From NCBI GenBank assembly GCA_016839785.1, contig JAEOTQ010000189.1, positions 1-54,134 of the forward strand: a DNA stretch of 54,134 nt. The letters run 5' to 3'. The DNA comes from Candidatus Hodarchaeota archaeon (GTDB taxonomy: Archaea; Asgardarchaeota; Heimdallarchaeia; Hodarchaeales; Hodarchaeaceae). Positions 53,354-54,134 of the stretch are shown piece by piece (the first letter of the stretch is position 1; every line of letters begins with the position of its first letter). A model generated the notes under the pieces. It made no database searches and was not told the DNA's origin. It saw only the letters and a program-made list of their open reading frames with translations. The translations under genes were made by a program, and so were the position numbers.

Positions 53354-53896
53354 CTATCCAGGTAAATTTCGGAGGACTTTCTGTACCAAATCGAAAAAAA
53401 TCCTTGGAATTATCTTCCCCCCAAATTTAGCAGATGCTTCATAAAATGCAGATCCTTGGGCTCTTGCATACCGCCTACCATCTTTCTCTGGTACAGTCCT
53501 TCGTCCAGCTAGATCAATTTTATTTCCAATGACTGAGATTATTTTATCTTCCCCCGCAACTCCCCGGTACTCCTTCAACCAACGATCTAGGTCTTTTAAT
53601 GTCTCCGGACGGGTAATATCATAGACTGCAATACACCCTAAAGAGCCTTCAAAATATGTCTTGCGTAAGCTGCCAAATTTTTCTTCTCCTGCGGTATCCA
53701 TCAGCACTATTCTGATTGGTTTAGCATCAACGATGACCCCTCGCTTGACAGTAATATCTACTCCAAGTGTAGGTAAATAGTCCTCAGAAAAAGTATTTTC
53801 CGTATATCTACGGATTAGAGAAGTCTTCCCAACTGAATAAGTGCCTACTGAATTAAGTTTGATGATTATTTCATTTGACAAGATTGACTTCGCCAT
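53354..53896 (-). CDS. Ras/Rab-like small GTPase
   Basis: 180 residues from ATG 53896. P-loop GTYSVGKT (18-25), switch I Thr43 in LPTLGVD, DTAGEE (67-72), GNKIDL (124-129) and EASAK (153-157) are the five G motifs. The Gln61 position of Ras is Glu71 here. No C-terminal Cys is present, so no prenyl anchor is seen; the tail ends RNLPG. Asgard archaea are rich in such GTPases, related to Rab/Arf/Rag. Candidate role: signalling or membrane dynamics. TTG/ATG codons upstream to 53926 are less likely. Confidence 0.9.
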   Translation of the reverse strand: MAKSILSNEIIIKLNSVGTYSVGKTSLIRRYTENTFSEDYLPTLGVDITVKRGVIVDAKPIRIVLMDTAGEEKFGSLRKTYFEGSLGCIAVYDITRPETLKDLDRWLKEYRGVAGEDKIISVIGNKIDLAGRRTVPEKDGRRYARAQGSAFYEASAKFGGKIIPRIFFDLVQKVLRNLPG

Positions 53897-54134
53897 CCAG
53901 TTACTAGTAATTTCAGTTAAAAGCAATTCGAAAAAAACTATTCTACATCAACCCAATTCATCTTGGAATTCACAATAATTAAGGGCTACAAAATGGCTAT
54001 CGGAGGATTTACTACACTATCTATATAAAATGTGTACTTTCTTTTTCTAAAAAGTCGAAAAACAGTTACAATATAGTGTAATTTATGTGAAATTTGTATT
54101 TACAGACAAGAATTTGTGAAGTGAGGTCACTCAT

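Noticed and set aside
1..54134. CRISPR arrays, rRNA, tRNA and complete insertion sequences
   Set aside because: Scanning by eye found no regularly spaced repeats, no tRNA cloverleaf, no rRNA-like stretch and no transposase with terminal repeats.

Overview
The window reads as one contig from an AT-rich archaeon, most likely an Asgard archaeon and possibly Heimdallarchaeia-like (inference). Archaeal signs are TATA-type promoters about 26 nt upstream of apparently leaderless starts (3156, 17084, 34285, 44493), the archaeal AspRS-like asparagine synthetase, an Lrp regulator, two DUF134 regulators and a methanogen-type KorDAB. Asgard-like signs are a Ras/Rab-type small GTPase at the right end, a longin-like small protein, a TPR protein, a two-subunit ATP-citrate lyase close to the eukaryotic enzyme, and surface proteins that end in a Thr-rich stretch, a Gly-containing motif, one membrane helix and a basic tail. 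No rRNA, tRNA, CRISPR array or complete insertion sequence was seen.

Layout. 1-9.1 kb: truncated FeoB, a regulator/membrane-protein pair, an ABC exporter, a methyltransferase with a perfect palindrome in its promoter region, an unknown membrane protein, a micro-ORF and a double GNAT protein. 9.1-14.6 kb: 2-oxoglutarate:ferredoxin oxidoreductase (gamma divergent from delta-alpha-beta), followed by a long HdrA with a C-terminal MvhD-like domain. 14.7-19 kb: a broken unknown gene, a second regulator/membrane-protein pair and aconitase. 19-25.6 kb: DUF134/DUF5320/DUF134 genes, a flavin or F420 split-barrel protein, a nucleotide-sugar-epimerase-like protein, an O-methyltransferase, a longin-like protein and isocitrate dehydrogenase. 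26-30.5 kb: an MFS transporter, a doubly broken phosphoesterase and a D-cysteine desulfhydrase-like enzyme. 30.5-35.4 kb: ATP-citrate lyase (both subunits), an Lrp regulator and asparagine synthetase. 35.4-44.3 kb: HAD phosphatase, tandem secreted phosphoesterases, lipoprotein, ferritin-like protein, LarA-like protein, MFS transporter and a broken DUF2284 gene. 44.5-54 kb: TPR protein, DinB-like protein, threonine dehydratase, surface proteins, Nudix protein, methyltransferase and the small GTPase.

How genes work together. Within 25 kb are ATP-citrate lyase, aconitase, isocitrate dehydrogenase and ferredoxin-dependent 2-oxoglutarate oxidoreductase, the citrate-to-2-oxoglutarate arm that can run reductively, next to an electron-handling HdrA. 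This is the most interesting system here: it suggests a reductive TCA arm, or cytosolic acetyl-CoA production, with KOR electrons passed through HdrA-MvhD.

Three genes (14761-15093, 27293-28971, 43748-44286) carry in-frame stops, two of them also with single-base losses at homopolymers. They are either real decay or sequence errors and need read-level checking.
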